64,000 bases of DNA from Streptococcus loxodontisalivarius (GCF_016908645.1 NZ_JAFBEH010000004.1:1-64000), one strand, 5' to 3'. Counted from the stretch's first letter, positions 35,318 through 44,030 are shown. Numbers and translations are program-made. The notes: generated from the sequence alone by a model not told the origin.

Positions 35318-35971
35318 ATGATTGATAAAACGAAGGTTAAGATTGTTGCAAGCCTTGGGGCTGTTGCAATAACTAGCTTTATTGCAGTTATGGGGTATTC
35401 TGTTGGTCATCAGTCCGCTACCCAAATGACACAAGCGACAATTCGTAAGGAGGCTAAAGCCTTACTTCAAAAGCAGGAGAAATCAGATAAACAGACAAAA
35501 ATTTCAACTGACGGAGTCAAAGAATTTCTAACCCAATATTACACGAAGGAAAAGTTGAGCGAAAATAATGAGCGTATTAAACCTTATTTAACAGATGCCG
35601 CATTTTCTGAAGAAGTAGCACGTCAAAATGAAGCTCTCAATCAGGTCTACAAGGATTATATGATTGATTATCGTTTTGAAGATGCTCTTATTTATATCAA
35701 TCAGGAGAATAATCAAGCGATTGCTCAGGTTAGTTATCGTGTCACTTATATTGCCGACCTTGAACATAAAGATGAGGCAAAAACGACTCAAACTGAAACC
35801 CAAACACTTCTGCTAAGTTATGCCAAAGTAGGCGATAAACTTCTTGTCAATCACATGAAGTCTTGGAATAAAACTTTGGAGGAGTTGGAGAAAGATTCTG
35901 AGCTTTCTTCTAATCAGGAAGTTAATTCTGCAATTCCAGCTATTTCAAGTTCTACAACAGTTGGACCATAA
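35318..35971 (+). CDS. VirB8-like conjugation membrane protein (tentative)
   Basis: The 217-residue protein has an N-terminal membrane anchor (ASLGAVAITSFIAVMGYSVG) and an extracellular domain with alternating helices and strands (KEFLTQYYTKEKL; QAIAQVSYRVTYIADLEH) resembling the NTF2-like fold of VirB8/TcpC proteins. A low-complexity serine/threonine tail ends it. AAGGAGG lies 10 bp before ATG 35318; an upstream ATG at 35313 gives only two codons. A structural role in the transfer channel is inferred from fold pattern and element context. Confidence 0.5.
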   Translation: MIDKTKVKIVASLGAVAITSFIAVMGYSVGHQSATQMTQATIRKEAKALLQKQEKSDKQTKISTDGVKEFLTQYYTKEKLSENNERIKPYLTDAAFSEEVARQNEALNQVYKDYMIDYRFEDALIYINQENNQAIAQVSYRVTYIADLEHKDEAKTTQTETQTLLLSYAKVGDKLLVNHMKSWNKTLEELEKDSELSSNQEVNSAIPAISSSTTVGP

Positions 35972-36018
35972 AAATAAAGCGTGGTTATTGCCATGCTTTT
36001 ATGATATGGAGGATTGGT

Positions 36019-37098
36019 ATGGAAACACTAAAAGATTTAAAACAGAAGTCTTTGATAGCTATTGCAGAGTCATTGGGTATTCCTTTTAAGCGGATTTCCT
36101 CTGATATTTACGAACATCCTGAACATGATTCATTTAAAGTTTTTATGCGAACAAATACCTTCAAATGGTTTTCAAGAGACCAGGGAGGAGATGCCATTGA
36201 TTTTGTCCAAACTCTTACTGGAGTCGGCTTCAAAGAGGCAGTTAGCTATCTAAAAACTGGTAATTTTCAACTTCATAAGGAAGAACTGGTTAAAAAAGAA
36301 CCTTTTCGTTACTATGTGACAGAAGATGGGCAAGAGGATTTTCATCTAGCAAGACGATACCTAAAAGAAGAAAGAGGCATTTCTGACTCAACAATCAATT
36401 TTTTTGGCAGACAAGGTATTATGGCACAGGCTCTTTATCGACATGAACCTGTCTTAGTTTTCAAAGCATTTAATCATAGACATGTTCTTGTTGGTGCAAG
36501 TCTTCAAGGTTTAAAAAGGCATATTGACGAGAAACGCCCTTATTTAAAGCGGACGATGAAACACTCCGAGGGGCATGTTGGTGTTAGTGTTGATATTGGC
36601 AAGCCTAATCGTTTAGTATTTACAGAATCCGTTATTGATGCGATGAGTTATTTTGAATTGCACCAATCAAGCCTAAAAAATACTCGATTAGTAGCGATGG
36701 ATGGCTTGAAACGTAGCTGTATAGCCTATCAAATCCTTAGACTTATTGCAGGAGAAAAGAAGAACCTACCTTTTTTAGATAGCTTGAATCCATCAAAACT
36801 GCTTACCTATCTTACCACTTTAATTGAGACAACGACTTACTTTAAAGAATCTCCAGATGTTATAACATTAGCAGTTGACCATGATAAGGCTGGTCTTGAT
36901 TTTATTGGAAAGTGCAGTGATTTGTCTTTACCTTTTCAACTAGACCTTCCTCATCTCCTAGAAGAGAAAGGAAAGTCAGATTGGAATGACATTCTTAAAT
37001 CTCAGAAGAATCCTAGTTTAGAGAGTCTTATCAATCAGGCGAGGATTCAAATTGGAACAAAAGAAAAGACGACTGGGCCGTTTACGTTAGAGGTGTGA
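36019..37098 (+). CDS. Toprim-domain primase-like protein (DUF3991 type)
   Basis: The protein of about 359 residues opens with a degenerate DnaG zinc-finger-like region (KVFMRTNTFKWFSRDQGGDA, without the cysteines). A middle domain (ARRYLKEERGISDSTINFFG) and a toprim domain follow, with FTESVIDAMSYFEL as the conserved glutamate strand and AVDHDKAGLDF as the DxD-like motif. Such proteins may prime the second strand in recipients. ATG 36019 is preferred over 36001 because TGGAGG precedes it. Confidence 0.75.
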   Translation: METLKDLKQKSLIAIAESLGIPFKRISSDIYEHPEHDSFKVFMRTNTFKWFSRDQGGDAIDFVQTLTGVGFKEAVSYLKTGNFQLHKEELVKKEPFRYYVTEDGQEDFHLARRYLKEERGISDSTINFFGRQGIMAQALYRHEPVLVFKAFNHRHVLVGASLQGLKRHIDEKRPYLKRTMKHSEGHVGVSVDIGKPNRLVFTESVIDAMSYFELHQSSLKNTRLVAMDGLKRSCIAYQILRLIAGEKKNLPFLDSLNPSKLLTYLTTLIETTTYFKESPDVITLAVDHDKAGLDFIGKCSDLSLPFQLDLPHLLEEKGKSDWNDILKSQKNPSLESLINQARIQIGTKEKTTGPFTLEV

Positions 37099-37151
37099 TA
37101 AAAAAATCAAGCCCTATGGGCTAGACTAATCACTATAAGGAGGACGCAAAA

Positions 37152-37358
37152 ATGAGTGTCATAGAACGCCTAGAAGAAAAAGTTTCTAGGCAAAGGGAGA
37201 AGGTACTAAAAGAACAAGAAAAATTAGAGCAGTATCAAGAGCAACTACAAAACGCAATGTTTACTGCGTTTATGAGACGGCAACAGGCTAGTCCATTAGG
37301 ATTTAACCAAGCACTTGATCAGGCTTTTGGCCAAGAAGAAATAAGAAATGAGGACTAA
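37152..37358 (+). CDS. Small coiled-coil ICE protein
   Basis: The 68-residue protein is a charged coiled coil (ERLEEKVSRQREKVLKEQEK) with a short glutamine-rich tail. AAGGAGG precedes the ATG. It is the first of three small genes in a row. A short palindrome (AGCCC TAT GGGCT, about 37110-37122) lies in the gap before it. Function is unknown. Confidence 0.6.
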   Translation: MSVIERLEEKVSRQREKVLKEQEKLEQYQEQLQNAMFTAFMRRQQASPLGFNQALDQAFGQEEIRNED

Positions 37359-37360
37359 AA

Positions 37361-37756
37361 ATGACAAAAGATTGGCAGTTTAATCAACCCTTAGAAGAGC
37401 AAGGGACAGCAAGTGAAGAACGTGAAAAAATTGCGGCTTTATTTGGAAAAACAGGAGATAAGCCTGCTCCAGTAGATAACCTAGACTATTTGGCAGCCTT
37501 TGAAAAGCGTAAGCAAGCTCCATCTCCACAACCTGCTCCCAAAAAGCAAGTGTCTAAATCTTTAGAACAAGCACAAGAGGTTAGCTCAGATATAACGTCT
37601 GACTATAAACTCTACCTATCAAAACAGATTGCACAGAATACAGATGATGTGATGTTAAGTCAGAAAAAAATTGAAGACTTGCATAGTCTGATTGACCAGA
37701 AAAATCAACAAACGAAAAAACTTCAGGCCATTTATGATGCCATTGATGAGCTTTAA
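37361..37756 (+). CDS. Small ICE protein with C-terminal coiled coil
   Basis: The 131-residue protein is hydrophilic: a disordered middle rich in proline, alanine and lysine (KRKQAPSPQPAPKKQVSKS) and a helical end (MLSQKKIEDLHSLIDQKNQQ). It starts two bases after the previous gene stops. It is probably a partner of the preceding coiled-coil protein; function is not recognised. Confidence 0.6.
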   Translation: MTKDWQFNQPLEEQGTASEEREKIAALFGKTGDKPAPVDNLDYLAAFEKRKQAPSPQPAPKKQVSKSLEQAQEVSSDITSDYKLYLSKQIAQNTDDVMLSQKKIEDLHSLIDQKNQQTKKLQAIYDAIDEL

Positions 37757-37764
37757 CAGACACA

Positions 37765-37793
37765 AGCAGTTCTATAATCAGGACTGCTTTTTT
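37765..37793 (+). terminator. Terminator between small ICE genes
   Basis: AGCAGTTCT (37765-37773) pairs with AGGACTGCT (37780-37788), nine pairs with one G-T, followed by a T run. A further gene starts 13 bp later, so it may act as an attenuator for it. Confidence 0.75.
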
Positions 37794-37805
37794 GAAAGGA
37801 AGAAG

Positions 37806-38102
37806 ATGTTTCAATTACGAAAAAAACAAAAGTCAAAACAAACAAAAGACCTGTTTAAACTTCTTATTCATCGCTTGTCTGAGATGGATGATCATCAATT
37901 AAATAAAATCAATCAATTGATAACTTTGATTTTTGATGAAACATCAAAGACCGAGATAGAGACTCCTATTTCAGAGCAATCTCCCATTCAAACAGAGAAT
38001 GACAAAAGCCTCGATGAGCATATCATTGAGGCTAAAAATAAATTACACGTAGAAAAGCTAGAGAAGAATATCGAGAAATTTAAGCAATCTAAACGAAATT
38101 AG
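37806..38102 (+). CDS. Small basic ICE protein
   Basis: The 98-residue protein starts MFQLRKKQKSKQTKDLFKLL and is helical and charged, with an acidic middle. AAAGGAAG precedes ATG 37806. The upstream extension of the same frame (to 37692) crosses the terminator and is not used. Function is unknown. Confidence 0.55.
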   Translation: MFQLRKKQKSKQTKDLFKLLIHRLSEMDDHQLNKINQLITLIFDETSKTEIETPISEQSPIQTENDKSLDEHIIEAKNKLHVEKLEKNIEKFKQSKRN

Positions 38103-38120
38103 TCGTATGCACACTAATTC

Positions 38121-38414
38121 TTACTCAATATGTTTAACGGTTTTCCGATAGGTATATTTGGAAACCGTTTTTGTTTCGCTTAGAGTTGTAATATCAAAGA
38201 TAAAGTAATGGTCACTATTATCTTTAGCGTTTTCTTTATTGAGTTTAAAATAGTTTTTCTTTGATTTGTACATGGCAAGTAGAATATCGTCTGTAAGAAA
38301 AGTAAGTGGTGTATCGAGCGCTGAGTAGCGATAAAAGTCAGTCTCAAATTGTCGATAGCTATCACTAAAGTAATCCATTTGAAGTTGATTACGATGAAAA
38401 TCAAGCTGATTCAT
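38121..38414 (-). CDS. Small protein of the SOS cassette (DUF5960-like)
   Basis: The 97-residue protein (MNQLDFHRNQLQMDYFSDSY at the start, then DTPLTFLTDDILLAMYKSKK) resembles the streptococcal DUF5960-type proteins usually encoded beside YolD-like and UmuC genes. Its start overlaps the preceding YolD-like gene by 14 bases, so the two are coupled. No activity is known to me. The DUF number is given from memory. Confidence 0.6.
   Translation of the reverse strand: MNQLDFHRNQLQMDYFSDSYRQFETDFYRYSALDTPLTFLTDDILLAMYKSKKNYFKLNKENAKDNSDHYFIFDITTLSETKTVSKYTYRKTVKHIE
38136..38173 (+). terminator. Plus-strand terminator inside the convergent gene
   Basis: AACGGTTTTCC (38136-38146) pairs with GGAAACCGTT (38160-38169), with one unpaired base, then TTTTG. 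It ends plus-strand transcription but lies within the last codons of the minus-strand gene that ends at 38121. Confidence 0.65.
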
Positions 38415-38769
38415 CTAAAACCTCCTCGTCTAACCTGATAGAAAGAATTTGTTCCAGGGAAACAGTAATTTGTGACTCTTTTGTCTTAACTAAAATATAA
38501 TCTTGACTTAGATGTTGAATTGTTCCGATGACTGTCACTTTTTTCTTGTTTTCTAGAACAACTATACAGCTAGGAAGTTGATTGGAGTAGAGTTGGCTGA
38601 GTAAGAGTAGCTTTGTTTCTACTGATAATTCTGAAAGATAGCTGATATGATTGTTATCATCAGAGAGTGCAGTAGTGTGTTCAGATAGGAAAAAGCCCAT
38701 CCATTTTTGCATTCCTGTATCTTGGTATTCTCTAGCAGATTGAAATGGCAAATATGAGCGATCAACCAT
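38401..38769 (-). CDS. YolD-like protein
   Basis: The 122-residue protein begins MVDRSYLPFQSAREYQDTGM, typical of streptococcal YolD-like proteins found with Y-family polymerases. The second half contains small beta strands (KKKVTVIGTIQHLSQDYILV). AAAAGGAGG precedes ATG 38769; the frame is open to 38943 but the upstream part crosses non-coding hairpins. YolD-type proteins are proposed UmuD-like partners; that role is an inference. Confidence 0.7.
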   Translation of the reverse strand: MVDRSYLPFQSAREYQDTGMQKWMGFFLSEHTTALSDDNNHISYLSELSVETKLLLLSQLYSNQLPSCIVVLENKKKVTVIGTIQHLSQDYILVKTKESQITVSLEQILSIRLDEEVLDESA

Positions 38770-38845
38770 ATTAGAACCTCCTTTTAAATAATAGTTGACA
38801 GTCTTATCAAAAAGTTTAGAATAGTCATATAGACATCGTAAAGAT

Positions 38846-38869
38846 AAGGAGTGACGGTTCTGACTCCTT
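38846..38869 (-). terminator. Hairpin between umuC and the YolD-like gene
   Basis: AAGGAGT (38846-38852) and ACTCCTT (38863-38869) form a 7-bp stem with a 10-base loop in the 170-bp gap. On the minus strand it is followed by ATCTTTA, a weak T tract. The gap also holds AAGTGAC/GTCACTT with T-rich tail near the umuC stop. These may end or limit umuC transcription. Confidence 0.4.
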
Positions 38870-38939
38870 GTAAAATAAAAAAGTGACCAATCGATGTTAA
38901 GGTGGCTAGCCCATCTTTTTTTGTTTAATAGATTATAAG

Positions 38940-40253
38940 TCACTTTAACCCGTCTAAGCCACCAGCAGAGTGCCCACCTATTAGTTTACTTCTTGCAATG
39001 TTTCTGGAACTGTCCAAAAGGACGGTTCCTTTTTGAATGGCTAAAAAGCCAAATTCATCCCTTATGTTATCAATCGCAGATTGGAGTTTATCTTCTTTTT
39101 CGATAGCTTCTATATCGTCAAAAAGGGAAAGGAGTGTGTAGTTCTCATCCACGAATCCAGAATAGTTGACGGCTATTCCCCGAACAGCCCCTGATTGATA
39201 TTTCGAACGAAAGAGTTTTAAAACGGTATCAGTCAATAGTCGTGTTATATTGGTCGGGTCAATCTTCATCTGAGCTTGTATAGGGCCTTTCATTTCCGTC
39301 TTTGAATAATTAACAAAAATTGAAACAATCGTTGCTTTTTTATGTTCTTTTCGTAATTGAATGGCAACTTGTTCAGCCATTTCAGATAGCACCACCTCAA
39401 TTTCTCTTTGTTGGAGATAGTCTCTCGGAAGAACCTGAGAGTTGCCAAGACCGTGTGATTTTGGTTGATAAGTGTTATGAACATTACTCTCATCAACACC
39501 ATTGGCATGAAACCAGAGCTGAACACCAACTTTTCCAAATTCTTTTAGCTTTGAGATTGCCCATACTTTACTTTCGACATCTTCATAAGACCAATTGGCT
39601 CTCATTGTTACTGTTTTCTTTGCCTCGTTATCAAGTGCAAGTTTAGCTAAAAGAGGATTAGCATTGCTCATTCCAATAGTTGAGATAATACCAGTCTTTC
39701 GCCAAATATCACGTTGGATAATGGCTGATAAATTATCCAATTTCTCCCTTCTCGTCAATGCCTTATCTTTGATAAAGTAATTGAGAGAAGAAGTTAAATC
39801 GATAAAGCCTTCATCAATCGAATAGGGAAAAATATCATTTGGTGCTGCAAAGTCTTGAAAGACATGTTGAATTTCGATATTTTTTTCAATATATCGATCC
39901 ATCCTTGGCGGTACAATAATAGTTCTTTTCGCCCAATGCTCAATAAAAGATTTGTATTTAGGTGTCACTTCGATGCCTTGTCTCCAAGCATTTTGATAAC
40001 TAAATTTTCTTGTTTTAATATCAAATGGGAGGTCGTAGGAACGCCCAACATTATTTTTTCCAAAGACTTTCTTAAACATGGGAGATGAGGCAAGGATAAG
40101 GCCGGAAGAGTTATCAGCACGACTCATAACACAGAGGGAAGTGTGTAAAGGGTTCAAACCTAAATCAACACATTCCACTGAAGCATAAAAGGATTTCATA
40201 TCAATAAATGCTATATCTGATTGAGGTTCTTTGGAATAATCAATATAGCCCAT
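38940..40253 (-). CDS. umuC: Y-family DNA polymerase (UmuC-like)
   Basis: The 437-residue error-prone polymerase shows the Y-family motifs: DMKSFYASVE near residues 18-27 (metal-binding), YSIDEGFIDL near 145 (second acidic pair), the helix-hairpin-helix AISKLKEFGKVGVQ region, and a little-finger C-terminal domain. It copies damaged DNA under SOS conditions. It follows a 44-codon gene and an HdiR-like repressor on the same strand, as in the UV-resistance genes of Tn5252-type ICEs. AGGTAAAAAG gives the ribosome site. No interruption was seen. Confidence 0.9.
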   Translation of the reverse strand: MGYIDYSKEPQSDIAFIDMKSFYASVECVDLGLNPLHTSLCVMSRADNSSGLILASSPMFKKVFGKNNVGRSYDLPFDIKTRKFSYQNAWRQGIEVTPKYKSFIEHWAKRTIIVPPRMDRYIEKNIEIQHVFQDFAAPNDIFPYSIDEGFIDLTSSLNYFIKDKALTRREKLDNLSAIIQRDIWRKTGIISTIGMSNANPLLAKLALDNEAKKTVTMRANWSYEDVESKVWAISKLKEFGKVGVQLWFHANGVDESNVHNTYQPKSHGLGNSQVLPRDYLQQREIEVVLSEMAEQVAIQLRKEHKKATIVSIFVNYSKTEMKGPIQAQMKIDPTNITRLLTDTVLKLFRSKYQSGAVRGIAVNYSGFVDENYTLLSLFDDIEAIEKEDKLQSAIDNIRDEFGFLAIQKGTVLLDSSRNIARSKLIGGHSAGGLDGLK

Positions 40254-40257
40254 CTTT

Positions 40258-40392
40258 TTACCTCGCTTTTAGTTTTTTCAGTTCATCGATAACTTCATTG
40301 ATACAATCGGTCACATCGTATTCTTTCAAATCAAGTGTAAGAATAATGCGATTATTCTTAAGATAAATCATTTGTTTAACTGTACTAGACAT
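40258..40392 (-). CDS. 44-residue protein between the repressor and umuC
   Basis: This frame encodes MSSTVKQMIYLKNNRIILTL followed by DLKEYDVTDCINEVIDELKK. It starts three bases from the HdiR-like stop and ends four bases before the umuC ATG, and its end contains the umuC ribosome site. The tight packing on both sides supports translation. Function is unknown. Confidence 0.65.
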   Translation of the reverse strand: MSSTVKQMIYLKNNRIILTLDLKEYDVTDCINEVIDELKKLKAR

Positions 40393-40394
40393 TG

Positions 40395-41084
40395 TTATCC
40401 TCCAATAACAGGCATAAAATGACCGACAACGACACCAACAATTTGAGGATTATCCTCATATGGAATAAACCGCTCTTTGTGAAGTGGGTTTAAAGAGACC
40501 ATACGAAAGCCTGTTTCTTCACGATAGAGTTTCTTTATATAAACATTATCATTCCATGATAAGGCATAAACTGCCCCATCATAATCAAAACCATTTGCAC
40601 GGATAAGGGCAACCTCTCCGCTTTGATAAACAGGCTCCATAGAGTCACCCTTAATCCAAGTCGCAATATCATAGCCAGTTTGTTCAATTTCAGAATAGAC
40701 GATTTCTGTCTCGTATTCATCAAAAAGACTTTCTCCTGGACCAGCTGATAGAGCGACTTCAGATAGAACTTCAACAGCAAAGAGTGGGACCACTTTGTTT
40801 TTGTTCTGCTCTTCCAATAAATTTTCGACAAAGGAGTCTGCTTTTTTACGGTTTTCTTGGGATAGTTGAAGGTAGTTTGAAATGATGTCAAACTCAGATT
40901 CAAAGTAGGTTTCAGGAACTTTCAAAATAAGAGACAGTGCTGTCAGATTTTTCTGATTGGGTACTGTCTTCCCATTTTCCCAGTTATGATAGGCAGTACG
41001 ATTAACCCCTAATTCATTGGCGATAGCAGTTTGAGATAAGCCCAATTCAGTTCGCTTTGCCTTGAGTCTTTCTTTTGAAAACAT
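40395..41084 (-). CDS. HdiR/LexA-like repressor with S24 peptidase domain
   Basis: The 229-residue protein has an N-terminal XRE helix-turn-helix (GLSQTAIANELGVNRTAYHN) and a C-terminal S24 self-cleavage domain with the Ala-Gly site (LSAGPG, about 114-115), Ser148 in GDSMEP and Lys184/185 in YIKKLYR. After DNA damage, RecA-induced self-cleavage would derepress its own operon, including umuC. ATG 41084 is preferred to the upstream Met at 41117, which lies in the operator. A perfect dyad sits at 41096-41117. Confidence 0.88.
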   Translation of the reverse strand: MFSKERLKAKRTELGLSQTAIANELGVNRTAYHNWENGKTVPNQKNLTALSLILKVPETYFESEFDIISNYLQLSQENRKKADSFVENLLEEQNKNKVVPLFAVEVLSEVALSAGPGESLFDEYETEIVYSEIEQTGYDIATWIKGDSMEPVYQSGEVALIRANGFDYDGAVYALSWNDNVYIKKLYREETGFRMVSLNPLHKERFIPYEDNPQIVGVVVGHFMPVIGG

Positions 41085-41095
41085 TTTATACCCTC

Positions 41096-41117
41096 TTGTT
41101 AATCTATAACTTAACAA
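41096..41117. promoter_or_regulatory. Operator-like dyad of the HdiR-like repressor
   Basis: TTGTTAA (41096-41102) and TTAACAA (41111-41117) form a perfect inverted repeat with an 8-bp spacer, starting 12 bp from the repressor ATG. It is the best candidate for autoregulation. No second copy was noticed in the window. Confidence 0.6.
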
Positions 41118-41267
41118 AAATTATAACAGATGTTTTTAAATTTTGGAAGAGAAAATAAGCGGTGTGATAAAATTTCCAAATTTTCCTTGCTATACTTTTT
41201 TCAACTCTTGTGAAGTACCTCTTAATTTTTTCAACAGGGGTTTGGGGGCGGAGCCACCAAGTTATCG

Positions 41268-41313
41268 TATCGTCTAGTCTCTGAAACCGTGGGTTTCGTA
41301 GAACTAGGCGATA
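41268..41313 (+). other. oriT-like hairpin upstream of the mobilization genes
   Basis: In the 367-bp gap between the divergent repressor and mobilization genes, TATCGTCTAGT (41268-41278) pairs with ACTAGGCGATA (41303-41313) except for one T-G position. It encloses a second stem GAAACC/GGTTTC (41283-41288, 41292-41297). A G-rich run (GGGGTTTGGGGGCGGAG) lies just upstream. Such nested inverted repeats beside MobC and relaxase genes are typical of oriT. The nick site is not assigned. Confidence 0.55.
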
Positions 41314-41392
41314 GATTTTTGGGAAGTTGTGGACACAGCTTCAATGCTCGCAAGTACCCTAAGGAGGCTGAAATCACTAAGTCTATTTTGGG

Positions 41393-41421
41393 CTGACGCT
41401 GTCTGCCTGTCTGACGCTGTC
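41393..41421 (+). repeat. Direct repeat before the first mobilization gene
   Basis: CTGACGCTGTC occurs at 41393-41403 and again at 41411-41421, spaced by 7 bp. It lies between the oriT-like hairpin and the MobC-type gene at 41452, so it may bind a relaxosome protein or regulate that gene. Confidence 0.6.
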
Positions 41422-41451
41422 AGTACCGATGGTTTAGAAAGGAAAAATAAA

Positions 41452-41805
41452 ATGAAACAGGATAGACGCTTGATCCGTAAGCAATTTCGATTGACGAAAG
41501 AGGAAGAAAAAATCATCCAAGGACAGATGGCTAGAAAAAATGTGCTTAGTTTTTCGGAGTTTGTTCGTAAAAAGGTATTGGAGGAGGAGAGAATAGACAC
41601 TCAAACCCTCAGTTACCTGTTGCTTTTTCAAACAATCAGTAACCTTGCCAAGGATATTCATCGTGTTCAAGTATTAGTAGAGCAGAAAGATATAGAGGTT
41701 GGAGAGAGTCTTTCGCTCATACTGAAATGTGTTCAGGAATTGCTCTCAGAAATAGAAAGTTTCTTGCCTTTGAGTGCAGATTTTAAAAATAAGTATTTAC
41801 GTTAG
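41452..41805 (+). CDS. Ribbon-helix-helix mobilization protein
   Basis: The 117-residue protein starts MKQDRRLIRKQFRLTKEEEK and has a pattern RKNVLSFSEFVRKKVLEE, typical of the helix pair in MobC-type relaxosome proteins. The rest is a long helical region. ATG 41452 with GAAAGGAAAAA upstream is preferred; the frame open to 41329 runs through the direct repeats. It would bind oriT and help the relaxase. Confidence 0.7.
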   Translation: MKQDRRLIRKQFRLTKEEEKIIQGQMARKNVLSFSEFVRKKVLEEERIDTQTLSYLLLFQTISNLAKDIHRVQVLVEQKDIEVGESLSLILKCVQELLSEIESFLPLSADFKNKYLR

Positions 41806-41814
41806 GAGGTACTA

Positions 41815-42180
41815 ATGGCTTATCGTTACCGCAATCATTTAAAAAAAGTTTTTCTATCTGATGAAGAGCTAAATACCTTAAATCGTCTTATTGCAAAAAG
41901 TGGCTGTTCCACATTTTCAGATTATGCTCGTTTAGTCTTACTAAATCCTACTGAAAAATTTATAACCATTCAGGATAATAGTTTTAGCGATTTAGTCATG
42001 CAGTTAAAACGAATTGGAAATAATATTAACCAAATCGCTCATCATGTGAATCAGAGTCATTTAATCTCGAAAGATGATGTAGATAGATTACATGAAGCTG
42101 TAAAGGAGTTGATTACTGAGGTTGAAAAACAATACACACTCAAGCTTGAAAAGTTGAGGTCTTATTATGGTCATCACTAA
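41815..42180 (+). CDS. mobC: MobC-family relaxosome protein
   Basis: The 121-residue protein has a ribbon-helix-helix part (FLSDEELNTLNRLIAKSGCS) and the MobC signature LVMQLKRIGNNINQIAHHVN, in which the GNNINQIA core is diagnostic. It binds oriT beside the relaxase. It overlaps the relaxase start by 14 bases. Confidence 0.88.
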   Translation: MAYRYRNHLKKVFLSDEELNTLNRLIAKSGCSTFSDYARLVLLNPTEKFITIQDNSFSDLVMQLKRIGNNINQIAHHVNQSHLISKDDVDRLHEAVKELITEVEKQYTLKLEKLRSYYGHH

Positions 42181-44030
42181 ACATTATCCTATCTATGGGA
42201 CAAAGCATCGAAGACGCTTAATCAAATATATTTTAAATCCTGATAAAACGAACCAGTTTAAATTACTTTCAGACTATGGCATAAGTCATTACTTGGATTT
42301 TCCGATTTGGGAAGATTTAGTTGAAATGTATCATAGTAACTGTTTAAACAATGATAAACTCTATGAGAGACGTGGTCAGTATGTCGAGCATCTTAAGAAA
42401 AATATTCATGCCCATCATCTGATTCAGTCCTTCTCACCAGACGATCCCTTAAGCCTAGAAGAGATTCATCGTATCGGTCATGAAGTCGCAATGGAATTAA
42501 CTGGGGGACAGTTTAAGTTTATTGTGACGACTCATATTGATAGGTCTCATGTTCATAATCATATTATGATAAATGCCATAGACCAAAATTCATTTAAGAA
42601 ATTCGTTTGGAACAAGAAAATGTACCAGAATTTTAAACACATTTCAGACCGTATTTCTAAAATAGCTGGTGCAAAAATTATAGAACCCAATCGTTATTCG
42701 CATAAACAGTTTGAAGCTTATAAGCGAAGTAATTGGGGTTATGAACTCAAACAGAGGCTTTACTTTCTTATGGAGAACTCAAAGAATTATGAGGATTTTT
42801 TTAGAGAAAGCAAAGGCGCTGCATATCAAGATGGATTTTAGTGGTAAGCATGCCACTTTTTTTATGACTGATAGTGAGATGAAACAGGTCATTCGTGGGA
42901 ATAAACTCAATAAGCGTCAACCTTACAGTAAGGAATATTTTCAGCACTATTTTGCCAAAAAGGAAATTGAACAGATCCTAGAATACCTCTTGCCAAGAGT
43001 AGAGAGTTTTGAAGAGCTACAAGAAAAAGCAAAAGAACTTCACTTAGTAATCAAACCTAAACAGAAGTATGTGGACTTCGTATGGCGAGGGATAATGATT
43101 TCAAATCAAGCCCTGAGTAAGAAGGAGATGTATGATTTGGATTATTTTGAGACGTATTTTTCTGACATAGGAACAAGAATTCCTTTATCTGAACAATGGA
43201 TAAGTGATTTCATTCTTCATCAAGAAGATGAGAATGAAAATGTAACCTCCTTAGAAAATATTGTTAGTGCTTTTCAAGAATTTAAAGCAAAAAGAGATGC
43301 CGTCCATGAGTTTGAAGTTACATTGGTAGACCATCAAATAGAAAAAGTTGTTCAAGACGGTATTTTTATTAAGGTCGGTTATGGTATCGGAAAGGAAGGC
43401 TTGGTCTTTATACAGAATAGACAACTGGATATTATTGAAAAGGATAGGGAAACCCAGTATAGAATCTATCTTAGAGAGACTGCTCAATTTTTTCTTTACA
43501 ACAAAGAAAAGTCGGACTTAAATCGCTTTATTCGTGGGAGAGAATTGATTCGACAACTAGGAGAAGAAAGTCAACTGATACCAAAACAAAGAAGAGCTAG
43601 TCTAGAAACAATCAAAGAGAAACTCGAAGAAGTGAATCTCCTAGTTGAACTAAATGTCCAGGAAAAGTCCTATATCAACATCAAGGATGAACTGGTTTTA
43701 GAAATTGCCACATTAGATTTAGCCATTTCAGAAACCAATCAAAAAATCGCTACCTTAACTAAGATAGCGGAGTGTCTCGTCAATTTAGAAAGCGAAGATA
43801 GTGAGAGTAGACGATTAGCACGTTATGATTATGGCAGACTAAATCTCTCAGCAGCAATCAAACTAGACAAAGTGGAAAAAGAAATTTCAGACCATCAAAG
43901 CGACTTAGAAATGAAGATTGATGCCTATGAGCATAGTGTAAGGCGTTTAGAGAAGTTTATAGCAATATTGAATGATAGAGTAAGATACAATCAGATTCAA
44001 GAAAAGAAGGAGGAGAGAGATTTAGAATGA
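42167..44030 (+). pseudogene. MOBP relaxase, frameshifted in a T7 run
   Basis: The N-terminal 210 codons encode a relaxase domain with the start ITKHYPIYGTKHRRRLIKYI and histidine motif THIDRSHVHNHIMIN near residue 121. At 42794-42800 there are seven T where six would keep the frame; as written, the frame ends at 42841 after DFFRESKGAAYQDGF. Moving to the other frame at this point restores DFLEKAKALHIKMDFSGKHA and continues to 44030, with a long coiled-coil tail. Full length would be about 620 residues. The cause may be mutation, sequencing error or slippage on the T tract. Loss of this enzyme would block self-transfer. Confidence 0.8.

Noticed and set aside
39320..39780. Plus-strand frames inside umuC
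   Set aside because: They are antisense shadows of a well-supported minus-strand polymerase gene and have no ribosome sites.
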